Source: Larix kaempferi (lineage: Eukaryota > Streptophyta > Pinopsida > Pinales > Pinaceae). Taken from it: DNA of 64,000 nt. The stretch spans positions 36,902,501 to 36,966,500 of the forward strand of contig BSBM01000372.1 of the NCBI GenBank assembly GCA_027924585.1. The letters run 5' to 3'. The notes beneath the pieces were generated by a model. It was not told the origin of the DNA, did not search any database, and saw only the letters and a list, made by a program, of their open reading frames with translations. This document shows, piece after piece, positions 35,346 to 46,242 of the stretch. A program made the translations under genes and the position numbers. How positions within the stretch are numbered: position 1 is the stretch's first letter; each line of letters begins with the position of its first letter.

Positions 35346-36177
35346 TTGTATGGGAATTTCTAATTATTAGAATTACTACGCGGAGCATATTCCATTTGTT
35401 TATATTATTCAGACTGCTTCAAGTGTGATTAGGAACTACATAGTTCACATCAGTGAGGAGTGCACACCTTTCTGTGTTGAGTTATGTTTGGGATGCCAAT
35501 ATTGACTACACCCTAAGGGAATGGACGCATTCCTAATGTTTCAATGTTGGATAGTGAATGTTATGAAATATGTTTACAGTTTTAGAGCAGCAATACTGAT
35601 GAGCTTGCTTATCCATCTTGTGTTGTCAGCTTATACATATGCAAATTGGTGTTGCACATTAAAGGGAAAAGTGAAGAAAAGGGTACTCAAGAGGACTGTA
35701 TGAGCAGTGGTAACCTTTGTGTAGTGTGAGTGGGTATCATGGGGCCATGATAGCCTGCAATTAAGAAAGTTGCCTAAAGATTTCCTAAAGGGAACCGCTG
35801 GTTTGCACAAGAGAATGAGTGCCATCCTTGTGTGGGTGAAGAATTGTTATGCGCATGAAGGGTTGTGACACATGTAAAAGGTTGATGCAAGCCTTAGGCA
35901 GAGTAGTAGAGCCTTGACCTATAATGGTCGGTGGCGCAGTTTTCTTCCATTGGCTGATGACCCAGACGGATGTGTTGGCTCGGCAATGGAAAGGGCCAAC
36001 CAGGTATGGGACTGGTTGGGCACCACCAAATGCTTGGTAAATCCAGTCGGCGTGAAGGTGTACTGGTAGGGAATTAATTATTTGATGTTGTGGAGCAGCC
36101 TGTGCACTGGCCAAACATCCCAGTCCGCAAGAGGATCCCAAGGCTTGTAAAGTAAAAGCAGGACCCTGTGGACCAAA
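32611..36177 (+). other. Element C interior, non-coding block
   Basis: Aligns in order with element A 7540-11990. It holds three TTTGGCT/AGCCAAA inverted pairs (left arms 34495, 34714, 34962; right arms 34589, 34816, 35038), hairpins at 34732-34744, 34980-34994 and 35155-35169, and a TG microsatellite at 35319-35345. A 60-codon frame at 35521-35703 (MDAFLMFQ...) has a counterpart in A but shows no sign of selection. No gene is claimed. Confidence 0.7.
35319..35345. repeat. TG microsatellite in element C
   Basis: About 27 bases of alternating TG. Confidence 0.85.
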
Positions 36178-36182
36178 GAGGA
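36178..36182. repeat. Target duplication of element D, left
   Basis: GAGGA, identical to 40636-40640. Confidence 0.82.
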
Positions 36183-36621
36183 TGTTAGGAACCCATGTAT
36201 TTACTTTATTAGTATATTGTTGTTGGACGCATATGCTTTGTAAGTCGTCTCATAGTATTTGTTGATCCATAGTTTGTGTTATTGTTGTTGGCGCATATGC
36301 TTTGTAAGTCGTCCATAGTTTTATTGATCCATAGTTTGTATTGGCCCATGGTTTTGACCCGTAGTAATTGTTGATCTATATTTTGTATTGGCCCATGGTT
36401 TGTATTGACACATGGTATTGACCCATGATATTGGCACCTAGACTTAGTATATAAGTGTGTGTTGAGGCCTATGAAGGCACCGTGAAGTTAATTGTATTGA
36501 ACTTGCTCAAAGGAGGTTGCCCCCTCGAAATGGCCCGTGATCAATATAAAAGTGATTCTGAGTTCTATTATTTCTGATATCTCGTGTATTTGCATTAATT
36601 AATTATTGCAAGTTCTTCGCA
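36183..36621 (+). repeat. Element D 5' LTR
   Basis: TGTTAGGAACCC to TTCTTCGCA. A good TATA box, TATATAAG, is at 36448-36455. A short internal repeat (TTGTTGTTGGACGCATATGC and a second copy) lies in U3. Confidence 0.9.
36448..36455 (+). promoter_or_regulatory. TATA box in the element D 5' LTR
   Basis: TATATAAG; the copy in the 3' LTR is at 40462-40469. Confidence 0.65.
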
Positions 36622-37618
36622 TCTGGTATCAGAACACTTTCTTGGGCTCGCTGGGAGAAATTTCTGTCAAAAAAAAAATTCGCATTTGTTGCAGGTTCGG
36701 ATTTGGGAATAATCCCTATCCGCTTAACTGTGGGAAGTACTTGGGCATAAGCCCTAAAACTCATTGTGAGGAGTACCATAGGAACCCTAAAGTAGCTGGC
36801 CCATTGAGAGGACCTGCCAGCGAAAAGGGAAACGACCCCTACCTGATTGACTAGTTCCCACCCGTGAGGTAAACCAAGAGCTGTCATTTGTGGCAAAGCG
36901 GTTATCAATTTTACCTGAGCCGTGGAGTGAGGGGTACTACCCCAATACGCAAGCCGTCAGACAGCATTGGTGGCCGAGTGAAACCCCTGAACTGTTAGGA
37001 AGCCGCACATACCTGGGGTCCATATCTATTTTCAGCTGAACTGTTGTCGATCACTGTTGCGCCCTTTCAGATCCAGCCGTTCAGATCCATTCTGAAAGCC
37101 GTTCCAGATCCAGCCGTTTTCAAAGCATTCGGTGTCATTTCAGATCCCTTTGTTTCCGCTCACTTTCGGGTCGTTGCAGATCCCTTCCGTTGCAGATCCA
37201 TCTGTTTTCACTCTGTTTCCCTTGAAATTTTTGGGGAACCCCTGTCATCCCATTCTGCATATTTCATTCCTGAGGACCCTATCCCCAATTCCACTTTCCA
37301 AAGCCCGAAATCCCACATTTGTCTATTTTTAGGATTTGCCATAACTTCCTCAAATTTCACCCAATCACCTTCAAATTTTACCACAGAGTTCCTTTCTGAA
37401 TTCTGCTTCTTTGTCACCCTCTGCCAAATTTTCTCATTCTTTCACTACGCTTCTGAAATCCTCATTTTTTGCTTCCCTGTCTATTCGACAGTGTCCAAAA
37501 CCTAGTCAAACCTCAATTACCCTTCAAATTTTTTCCAAAATCCAGATTTTCCTTTACTGAAGTAGTTTCTGTTTTTGTTTTTCTACCCAGTCAACCAAAA
37601 AAAAAAAAATTCCTGGTT

Positions 37619-38480
37619 ATGGTTGTCACCCGCACAGGAGCAAAAACCATGGAAGAAGCACTTGCAACCATCCAAGCCAAACTCCAGGATCTTGATGAAA
37701 AATTTCTCGGCCTCCATCTTGAACATTCAGTTGTGAACAACAAACGACAGTCTGAGTCTTCATCAAACAATGGGTTCTCTTCTTTTAGCAATTTCCGTGG
37801 TCTGAAGCTTGATTTTCCTTGCTTCAATGGTAGTGATCCAACTAGATGGATCTATCATGCAGAACAGTATTTCAGTCTACATAATACTTTTGATGTCAAC
37901 AAAGTTTCCCTTGCATCCTTTCATTTGGAACAGGAAGCTCTTCAATGGTACCGTTGGTACATCAAGGCTCATGAAGAGCCAAAATGGACAGACTTTTTCC
38001 AGCTCCTTTTGCAATGATTTGGTCCTAGTGCTTTTGATGACTTCACAGGAGAACTCACTAAACTTCACCAAATTGGCACAGTGAGAGAGTATCAGACAGA
38101 ATTTGAGAAACTGGCCAATCACACAGAAGGATTGTCTGATGAATTCTACAGGAGTTGTTTTATCAGTGGTCTCAAGGATGAAATCCGCTCAGAAGTCAAA
38201 ATGTTCTGTCCCAACACAATGATGGAAGTCCTAGGGTTGGCTAAGTTGGCAGAGGACAAGATCGCAGCTCAACAACACTCCAAACCCACCTTTGTTCCCT
38301 TCAGAAATATGGGTTCCCAACGACCTCCCATCATGCCTGCTCCTCGAATAACTCCTATCAAGCATTTGTCTGAAACAGAGATGCAGGCACGCCGAGAAAA
38401 AGGGCTTTGTTATAATTGTGATGAAAAATTCACTCAGGGACATAGATGTGTTCAACAAAAGCTATATCTCTTAGATGTGA
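37619..38480 (+). pseudogene. Element D gag
   Basis: The frame from ATG 37619 reads MVVTRTGAKTMEEALATIQA, a coiled-coil start, then LKLDFPCFNGSDPTRWIYHAEQYF and EQEALQWYRWYIK, the retrotransposon gag capsid signature. A stop at 38015 and a frame change to the 38081 frame follow. It continues REYQTEFEKLANHTEGL, FISGLKDEIRSEVKMF and a zinc knuckle LCYNCDEKFTQGHRC (C-x2-C-x5-H-x1-C spacing, a form common in this group). An upstream ATG at 37469 would add about 50 residues of untypical sequence. Confidence 0.87.
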
Positions 38481-39601
38481 ATTCTCTGCCTGCCTCAGAA
38501 CTTGGTGAAGAAGCTCCAGATACAGTAGATGTTCAGGTCGACATTCAACACCCGCCTGTTGACACCCCATCTCAAGACGACCCACCTGAGATCTCTCTCC
38601 ATATTGTAACTGGCGTCACCACCCCACAAACAATGCGGGTCAGGGGATACTTCAAGAAGCTCCCTCTTACCATACTCATTGATTCTGGTAGCACTCATAA
38701 CTTCATTGACCTTCGGATTTCCAAACAGGCTGATTGTTTTGTCCATCCTTGTTCCAACTTTGAAGTCATGGTTTCCAATGGGGGCACCTTACCTTGCAAG
38801 GGGAAGTGTCGTAATGTGCGTATCTCTATGGAAGATTATAACCTGCGCTCTGACATGTTTGCCTTGTCCTTAGGTGGATGTGATGTAGTTTTGGGCGTTC
38901 AATGGTTACGCACACTTGGCCCCATCTTATGGGATTTTGATGAACTTTGGATGCAGTTTTCAGTCAATGGGACACAACACAAATTTATGAGCTTACAACC
39001 AGGGTCTCTCTGCATCATCAGTTCACATCGCTTAGAAAAGATCCTTAAGAAGAATTCACGTGGTGTCATTGCTCAGCTCCATTCCCTTCAAATGCACCCA
39101 CCAACGATCTCCACTACTTCCTTGGATAGATATGCAGGTGTCTTTGTTGCACCAGTGGGCTTGCCGCCTTCACAAGACCTTTCTGGTAAGCATTTTACCG
39201 CATCTACATCTCAGCAGGACATGATGGCTATTTTGCATGCAGTACAGAAGTGGCAGCCATCCCTATTGGGGAATTATTTCTGCATCAAGACTGATCTCCG
39301 GAGTCTGGAAACTTTCTTGGAACAACGGGTCTCCTCCCCAGCACGCCTGAAATGGGTTCACCAACTCATGGGTTATGACTATGCGACCACTTACCAGAAG
39401 GGTAAGGACAATATGGTGGCAGATGCTCCTTCTCGCACATTTGATGACCCGGGTTCTCTTACAGCTATTTCTATGCTTGTTCCAAATTGGTTGCAATCTG
39501 TTCAACAGGGATATCTCTTCTATGAACTCCATGCTTCTTCATCAGCAGGGCACTCTGGGTTCCTCAAAACGTATGACCAAAAACAATGTAACTTCTTTTG
39601 A
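38081..39601 (+). pseudogene. Element D chimeric frame: gag end, protease, partial RNase H
   Basis: A 506-codon open frame runs from the gag tail through a protease (LTILIDSGSTHNFIDL, catalytic Asp intact; CDVVLGVQWLRTLGP) to RYAGVFVAPVGLPPSQ. It then jumps straight to LSGKHFTASTSQQDMMAILHAVQ, the second half of RNase H. The whole reverse transcriptase and first half of RNase H, normally 400 or so residues, are absent, yet the frame is open across the joint (about 39180). It ends in the integrase zinc domain region (SAGHSGFLKTYDQKQCNFF). It is probably inactive but could still be translated. Confidence 0.85.
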
Positions 39602-39960
39602 CAGGGATTGAAAATGACAATTCAACGGATGGTGGTTGACTGTGATACTTTCTAGGTCAACAAGGGTGAAACGACCCTCCTTTCGGGACTGCTCGAACCC
39701 TTGCCCATCCCTACACAGATTTGGACAACTATTTCTATGGATTTCCTGGAAGCGCTCCAGTGGTATAGTACCACATCCAAAAGGACACCATATGAAGCAG
39801 TCTTTGGACAGGCACCGCCAGTTCTTCTTCCATACACCTTCAGCAGCTCCCCAGTTCAGGCAATTGACTCAATTCTTCGAAACTGCGATCAGCTTCTTCT
39901 CATTCTGTAGGACAATCTTCACATGGGAATTCGACTGAAACAACAAGCTGATCAGCACCG
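39602..39960 (+). pseudogene. Element D integrase fragments, core deleted
   Basis: After a stop the sequence reads LPIPTQIWTTISMDFLEALQ (start of the catalytic core, first Asp in MDF) and then WYSTTSKRTPYEAVFGQAPP, which normally lies more than 120 residues further on. The second Asp and the Glu of the catalytic triad are therefore gone. A further segment IRLKQQADQHRG precedes the inverted repeat at 39960. Confidence 0.8.
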
Positions 39961-40055
39961 TGGAAGGCTGTAGACGAAGAAGAACCATATCAGCACCGTT
40001 CTGCGTGCACTTTTCACGTCGCTGATATGGTTCTTCTTCGTCTACAGTCTTCCAC
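39960..40055. repeat. 35-bp inverted repeat in element D
   Basis: Left arm 39960-39994 (starts GTGGAAGGCTGTAGACG) and right arm 40021-40055 pair over 35 bases with one G-T type mismatch around a 26-base loop. The right arm looks like a reversed copy of the left, as produced by template switching. Confidence 0.9.
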
Positions 40056-40196
40056 GCAATCCTCCCTGAAACTCAAAAGGCGCTAGTGGCCTGGAATGCA
40101 ACCCGAGGATGCTACAGGGGACCCACTCCTTCAGATTCTGCATCAATTTCCACATCTAAAGCTTTGAGGACAAAGCTTTTTCTAAGGGAGAGGGGA

Positions 40197-40635
40197 TGTT
40201 AGGAACCCATGTCTTTACTTTGTTAGTATATTGTTGTTGGACGCATATGTTTTATAAGTCGTCCCATAGTATTTGTTGATCCATAGTTTGTGTTATTGTT
40301 GTTAGCGCATATGCTTTGTATGTTGCCCATAGTTTTATTGATCCATAGTTTGTATTGGCCCATGGTTTTGACCCGTAGTAATTGTTGATCTATATTTTGT
40401 ATTGGCCCATGGTTTGTATTAACACATGGTATTGACCCATGGTATTGGCACCTAGACTTAGTATATAAGTGTGTGTTGAGGCCTATGAAGGCACCGTGAA
40501 GTTAATTGTATTGAGCTTGCTCAAAGGAAGTTGCCCCCTCGAAGTGGCCCGTGATCAATATAAAAGTGATTCTGAGTTATGTTATTTCTGATATCTCGTG
40601 TATTTGCATTAATTAATTATTGCAGGTTATTCACA
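40197..40635 (+). repeat. Element D 3' LTR
   Basis: TGTTAGGAACCC to TTATTCACA, 439 bp, after the purine tract AAGGGAGAGGGGA. The same length as the 5' copy. Confidence 0.9.
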
Positions 40636-40640
40636 GAGGA
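40636..40640. repeat. Target duplication of element D, right
   Basis: GAGGA; element C sequence resumes directly after it. Confidence 0.82.
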
Positions 40641-42006
40641 AATGTCCAATACAGATAAGTATTCATTTTCATTTAATTCTTGTTTAAAATAATGAAGATT
40701 TCATGTATAAGTCTTCTAACAGCTAAGCTGATACACTATTGTTTCTTGTTGGAAACCTTGGTCATTGCAGGAAAGCAAGGACCCTGAAAGAACTATAAAT
40801 GCTTGGTAAATCCAGAGAGTAACTGGTTGGGCGCTATAAATGCTTGGTAAATCCAAAGAGTAACTGGTTGGGCGCTATAAATGCTTGGTAAATCCAGAGA
40901 GTAACTGGTTGGGCGCTACAAATGCTTGGTAAGCCCAGTCGGCGAGAAGGTGTACTGATTGGTCACTAATTACTTGAATGTTATGGGGCAGCCAGCGTGT
41001 TGACCAAATATTCCTCAAATACTTGATAATACCCAGTCGGAGTACTGGCTTAGCATATTGCTAAATGGGATGTCTGATAAAATCAGTCGGTGTACTGACT
41101 TAGCATTACCTATACGAATGGTTGAGGAGTAGCTTGCGTGCTAGCCCAACATTCATTATTGTATCCATAGGAAATCCAAGGCTTGAAAAGCAAAGAAGGA
41201 TCCTGTGGAATAAAGTGAAGACATCCAATGCCAATAAGTATTTAGTTATCTTGCAACTTCTTGCTTATTTAATATGAATATACATATGTACATGAGTTGG
41301 TCATGATTTCCTAAACTCTTGTTTAGAGATAAAACCTACGAAAATAAACTAAACATGTGAATTGATTCGATGTTTGAGTGCAAGTATTGTTGGAAGCAAG
41401 GACTATAAAAGCATCTTAAGGATGCATGTGAACATGTGACTGTCCTAAAAAGCTCAGCTTGCGCAGAAATGAATGATGGTGCTAGTGGATTTGTGGGGGT
41501 CCTAGCAGCCAAGGGTGTTGTGGATCGCCATGTGGAAAAGTTCCATGGTTGAGAGATCCAAGGTAGACCATAGACACTAAGTGTCATAGCCAAGAAGCGC
41601 AGGTCAAGCATTCACATTGAAGTGAAAGAGACTATGAGCATGAAAACCACATTGGTGGTGTGGGTTCCATAATGGAACAAAACGAAAAGGAGAAAACTCT
41701 TACTGCTCTCTCTTTCCTTTTTATTGATGCATTTATAAAAACAGAAAATTGTTGAATACATGTATGGTTGAAAGTAAAGTGTGTTTATTTGCCTGAAATA
41801 AATTGTGAATGCTGAAGTAGTTAATTCGCTATGAAAAAATGGACATGAATGAGCTCATGTGCCTGTTGGGAAAGCATGAAAAGTATGAAAGTCTCATGGA
41901 TAAAGCATGGACTACACATGTCAATTGGAAATTAATTGACTGATTTTAATGTTTATATTATGCTTGGCCTAACAGAAAGTATAATGAAGAATTCACAAGT
42001 GGGAAA
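40641..42006 (+). other. Element C interior, distal non-coding block
   Basis: Matches element A 12000-13350. It contains three near-identical 41-bp repeats with hairpin cores at 40812-40826, 40853-40867 and 40894-40908, and a CCAGT/ACTGG hairpin at 41033-41048. No gene seen. Confidence 0.7.
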
Positions 42007-42549
42007 GTGAAACTGATTTGTGGTAGTTGTTGCAAAACAAGTGTTGCTTGTAAACAAAGTGAGAACCAGCTACGCACAAAGACCATGACAGTAGACCATA
42101 GGCTATTGGAATTGGCTGAAAGTCTTCTTCAAACAATTTCTAAGACCCAAGAAAACCTTGGAGAAATGCTCAAGATACAGAAGAAGCAGAATGAGATGAA
42201 CCACAAGGTTTTGCAGGACTCTAGTTGTCTGCAAAGGGAGGTAAAAAGCATTCTAGAAGCAATCAGCAGTAGATGAGACATTGGGTCAATGAAGAGGAAT
42301 TCCTCCAATCTGTCCATTAAGAAACGTTCCAGGCATGAAGACTCAAAGGAAACTGAGCAGGAAAAGATAAAGCAACCACTAAAATGTTGGAAATGTGGAG
42401 GAAATCATTGCTGCCGCAACTGCCCAACAAATGAACAGCAAGAGGATAGCAGCCATAAAGTTTTTAGACTTGTGGATGAGCTGGAATATCAGAACCAACA
42501 GGAACAGCTCGTGGAGGCAAAAGGACTTGGTCCTGAAAGTTTAAAGTAA
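42007..42549 (+). pseudogene. Element C gag-like frame with zinc knuckle near the 3' LTR
   Basis: Two frames joined by a TGA at 42274 encode a predicted coiled coil (LLELAESLLQTISKTQENLG, QKKQNEMNHKVLQ), a basic linker (NLSIKKRSRHEDSKE) and a zinc knuckle CWKCGGNHCCRNC (C-x2-C-x3-H-x4-C), followed by LVDELEYQNQQEQLV. Knuckles of this spacing occur in plant gypsy gag proteins. The same frame survives in part in element A (about 13370-13430) but without the knuckle. It lies about 120 bp before the 3' LTR, an unusual place for gag. Confidence 0.6.
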
Positions 42550-42666
42550 AGGATAGAATACAGGGCAGACCTGCAAAATGTTTTGAAAATTTTGGACATG
42601 TAAATTGTATATGTATTCCTAAGTATTGGAACACCAAAGACGGTGTTATTCTAAGGGGAAGGGGAT

Positions 42667-44274
42667 TGTAATACCCCATTTTGACCCTTAGGATATATTG
42701 GTTTTTAATGTAAATATGATATACATGTGATGTCTGTTTTCCTAGCGTGGAGCTCAAGGCCAAGGCCCCGCTAGTGGATGCTCGAATTTTATTTAAAAAG
42801 CAAGTATTAGATATTATGTTACCCATGTGCTATTAAGCCATGGAGCATTGTAAAATGATGTAAATAAACATCATGCAATAAAATACCAAAACTGGCTATG
42901 GGAGCAACTAATGAGAAGGGGCCATGTGTATCCACTAGGGAGTGGTGAGGGGGTTGAGGAATTGAACCATAGGCTGCCAAATGTCATTGTGAGAACACAT
43001 TTGACTTTCCTTGCTGACATTTAATTCTGTTGTAAGGAAGTTGTTGAAGAAATCAGTCCATGGCTTCAATGGAGCATGGGCAGCCCAAAAATCCGTATGG
43101 CAGGGTATGGGCTCTGTTTTCTTGACCCACAAGTAACTCTACCTCATGGGAAGGAATTCCTCCTCATTCCCATTCCATGGTGGAACATCCGAGCATCAGT
43201 TTTCATCCAAAAACGAATTCCCAGCAGTGAGCAAAAACCAAAAATCGCAACTTTGCAAGAACACATGTTTTGAAATGCCATAAACACCCAGAATTGGTAT
43301 TGGACAGTAAAATCCAATGGGGGATCCATAGATATGAACCTTGGGGAGAATTTGAGAGTATTAGATGCCCCAAAATCCATAGAAAACCCCAGTTTTTATA
43401 GCCCATAAATCAAGTGACAGAATTGAGTGATTTGATGACAGAAGTTTGAGAAATCCAAGTATGAATGACTAAACAGAGGTTGGGTTGCTGGATAAACCCA
43501 ATGAAGGCTGAAATCTCAAGGAATTAGCAGTTGGACCTTTCTATGCCCACCCTAAATAGCACTGGAGGGAAGGGACGCCTGAGGGACTGTGTAGCAGAGA
43601 AGGGGACCTTCCTTGTGTTGGGTGAGGTAGGTATTGTGGGTGCCATACAGTTGAATTCATTCGAGATGATTGTAGCTCTGTGGCTGAGCTCACTCGCTTA
43701 GCATTGCCCTCCCTTGTCTTTTGTATGCTTGATAAACCCAACTGTGTGTTGGCTTAGCATAGCTGTGAGTGAGTCTGTTTAGTTCCTCCTTAGTGGATAC
43801 ACAACCCAGCTCGGGGGTGATCTCTCAGCTGAAAGAATACAGGCTAGACAAAGATCTATGGTTGGGTCGAACGTTGCTCTCACATAGTCAGTTGTTGGAC
43901 ATCTTCATCTAAAGATAAGTGTTCTCTATGTTTTAAATTATTTGCATTTGGTGTTCTGTAATGTGTTAATTCGGAATGGTAATTATTCATGTTAATGGAA
44001 TTGATATGGAGCTTATGCATAGCATTGGAATGGAATTGAACACCTGAATGTTGAATCATCCTCTGTTGGTGATAGATATGTTGATGCATTATTGTTTGTG
44101 TGTGTGCAATTGTGTTTTAATTCCGTTGTGTTTATATTGAGTATGAGTTTGCACACAGAAGTTTTATTTATTCAAACATTTCTTAGTATTGTATGGGCTA
44201 AGACATCCAAATCAGCCCGGTAAGATTGGTCATGCTCCCTCCCTTGCATTGGATGGATGGAAGGGAACGTAACA
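42667..44274 (+). repeat. Element C 3' LTR
   Basis: TGTAATACCCC to GGGAACGTAACA, 1608 bp. It repeats the U3 motif (about 42751-42768) and the CCAAC/GTTGG hairpin (43738-43752). Minor indels explain the length difference from the 5' LTR. Confidence 0.92.
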
Positions 44275-44279
44275 AATGG
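44275..44279. repeat. Target duplication of element C, right
   Basis: AATGG, identical to 30339-30343. Confidence 0.88.
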
Positions 44280-45400
44280 TAATCAGCATGGAAAAGTCCA
44301 AATTGGCTTACAACAATCTCTCTGAGGAAACATTCTTAGCTCTAGAAAGATCTTCCTCTTTCCCTATTTCCCTATCACAGATGCTCTTAAGTATCTTGGT
44401 TTCTCACTGAAACCCAATGCTTATGCCTTTCAGGATTGGCTTTGGTTATACAAGAAAATCGAAGAACGAATCTCACAATGGGCCAATCGCTTCCTATCCA
44501 GAGGAAGCAGATTAATCTTGTTGAAAGCAGTTCTCCAAAGCATCCCAGTTTACTGGGCATCAATTGCCTACAGTCCAAAAGGCATCCTAGTTAAAATAAG
44601 GAAGAAATGTTTCTCCGTTCTCTGGACGGAAAGCAAGCAAAGAGAAGGAATTCCACTAGTCAAATGGGCGACCCTCTCTATGCCAAAAGCATTGGGAGGT
44701 TGGGGGATAAAAAATCCAAACCTTTTTTGTAAATCTTTAGCAACAAAAACTCTCTAGAGACTAGCAGAATCCCCTAATTCTTTATGGGGCAGAACAATGA
44801 TCTCTAAATACTGTCATCCCCTCTCATTAATTGTTCATGCAACCTTCAAAAAGTTTTAAAAATTGTTCTATAGGATGGAAAGCTCTGGTCCTGGCATTTC
44901 CATTAATAGGGAATTAGGTGGCTTGGAGAATCGGGGATGGGTGCAGCGTGAGGATTGGCAAAGACCCTTGGTCTGTAGCAGGGGATGACTACAAGCTTCC
45001 TCCTGAACTAATTGCAGACTTAAATTCCAAAAACATCCTCACTCTGGCTGATGCCCAAGCTGAGCAAGTTGGTACTTTGATTAGAGAAAGATGGAAATCA
45101 GCCATGCAGATAGGCTTAACAGGGGAGAAAAAAGAAGGATGGGATCATTACATATCCAATCTAAACCGATCCTACAGCTTTCTCAGAGAGGGGAACCAGG
45201 TAAAACTAATTTGGACAAAAAACAACAATGATGGGTCTCTCTCCGCAAAAATTGGTTATGAAACCGCAATGAGCTCCTTCTCAACAGATGAACCCCGCCC
45301 CTGGTGGGATAAAATCTGGAAAATCTCGACTCCTCTAAAGACTATCATCACTCTCTGGCTGGCACTGAATAACAAACTTCTCACCTAGGAAAACCTTCAA
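44275..45400 (+). pseudogene. LINE ORF2, RT thumb region and zf-RVT
   Basis: After element C the frame continues ATGMVISMEKSKL. A frameshift near 44375 is followed by LKYLGFSLKPNAYAFQDW, RGSRLILLKAVLQSIPVYW and ALGGWGIKNPNLFCKSLATK, the normal post-RT part of plant LINE ORF2. A TAG at 44755 interrupts it. From 44918 the frame reads AWRIGDGCSVRIGKDPW and, to 45385, the start of the zinc-binding zf-RVT region (WWDKIWKISTPLK, TLWLALNNKLLT). A stop at 45387 is read through in sequence homology into the next piece. Confidence 0.85.
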
Positions 45401-46242
45401 AAAAGAGGCTTTCAAGGTCATGGGGTATGTGTTCTCTGTAATAATGGAGAAGAATCGATCCCTCACATTTTCTGCCATTGTTCCTATGCAGGACACGTAT
45501 GGAAAAGAGCATTTGAAAGCCTGAATTGTTCATTACCACTGAAAATAGAATCGTTGGAGCGGAACGTGATCGACTAGTGGAACGATCGCAGGGTATGTTT
45601 GTATAAAGCTTATCATGCACTCTTCGTTTACACCATTTGGAAGGTTCGAAATAAAATGATTTTTCGCAATGAACACTTTCCTCCAGATGTTACAGCGTTG
45701 ATTCTACTGTAGAAACCAATGAATACAAATCCTTGCCAACAGAAAAAGCACAAAGAATTATCTCTCCCCCAAGTATTAACAAGGATTATCCGTGGGCGTT
45801 CTTCTATGGAGCAAGTCAGGGAATCCCTCCTCTAGGAGGTGCAGGAGGAATTATCCAACTTTCAGACAACAGTAAATGGCATATCAAATTCGCTTCAGGG
45901 CACGCCTCAAACAGTAAAGCTGAACTAGCAGCCTTATGGGCAATCTTAAGGATTGCATTAGACAAACATGTGAAACATTTCCAGCTTTTCGAAGACTCCA
46001 AGATGGTCATTGATTGGACAAATGGAAAGATCCAAATCAATGCTCTGCATCTACAACATCTTCTTTCTATCAAGGAACTGATAATAGATTTCGAGCAAGT
46101 CGTTTTCACACATATATACAAAGAACTTAACACTAAAGTTGATAAGCTGTCAAAGCTCACTCTAGCTCTACCTCCCAACCTTATTGAGGTGGAAGGTATA
46201 ACTAATGATCAAGTAAAAGTCCATTATGTACATATGGTGTAG
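45388..46242 (+). pseudogene. LINE ORF2, end of zf-RVT and C-terminal RNase H
   Basis: Bases 45388-45700 read ENLQKRGFQGHGVCVLC, then SIPHIFCHCSYAGHVWKRAF, a zinc ribbon-like zf-RVT with its cysteine and histidine pattern. From 45733 to 46242 the RVT_3-type RNase H follows: GGAGGIIQLSDNSKWHI, HASNSKAELAALWAIL and FEDSKMVIDWTNGKIQ. The acidic residues in KAELAAL and FEDSKMV remain. The first catalytic aspartate appears replaced (FFYGASQG where F-D-G-A-S is usual). The TAG at 46240 ends ORF2. Confidence 0.85.

Larger units (their letters stand above)
36183..40635 (+). mobile_element. Element D: internally deleted Ty3/gypsy retrotransposon nested in C
   Basis: LTRs of 439 bp at both ends (36183-36621 and 40197-40635), a TGGTATCAGAAC primer-binding site at 36624-36635, a purine tract before the 3' LTR and a GAGGA duplication define 4.45 kb. 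Gag, protease, part of RNase H and fragments of integrase are present; the RT and the integrase core are missing. The LTRs differ at about 19 of 439 positions by eye. The sequence of gag and protease resembles chromovirus-type gypsy elements, but no chromodomain is seen. Confidence 0.92.
30344..44274 (+). mobile_element. Element C: large non-autonomous LTR retrotransposon, relative of A
   Basis: LTRs at 30344-31972 and 42667-44274, a TGGTATCAGAGC primer-binding site, a purine tract (42651-42666) and an AATGG duplication delimit it. After removing nested element D it is about 9.5 kb. No reverse transcriptase or integrase is present outside D. The interior matches element A block by block, though the two have diverged a great deal. 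A zinc-knuckle frame near the 3' end is the only protein trace. Being pol-less, the family would depend on proteins made elsewhere. Confidence 0.9.
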
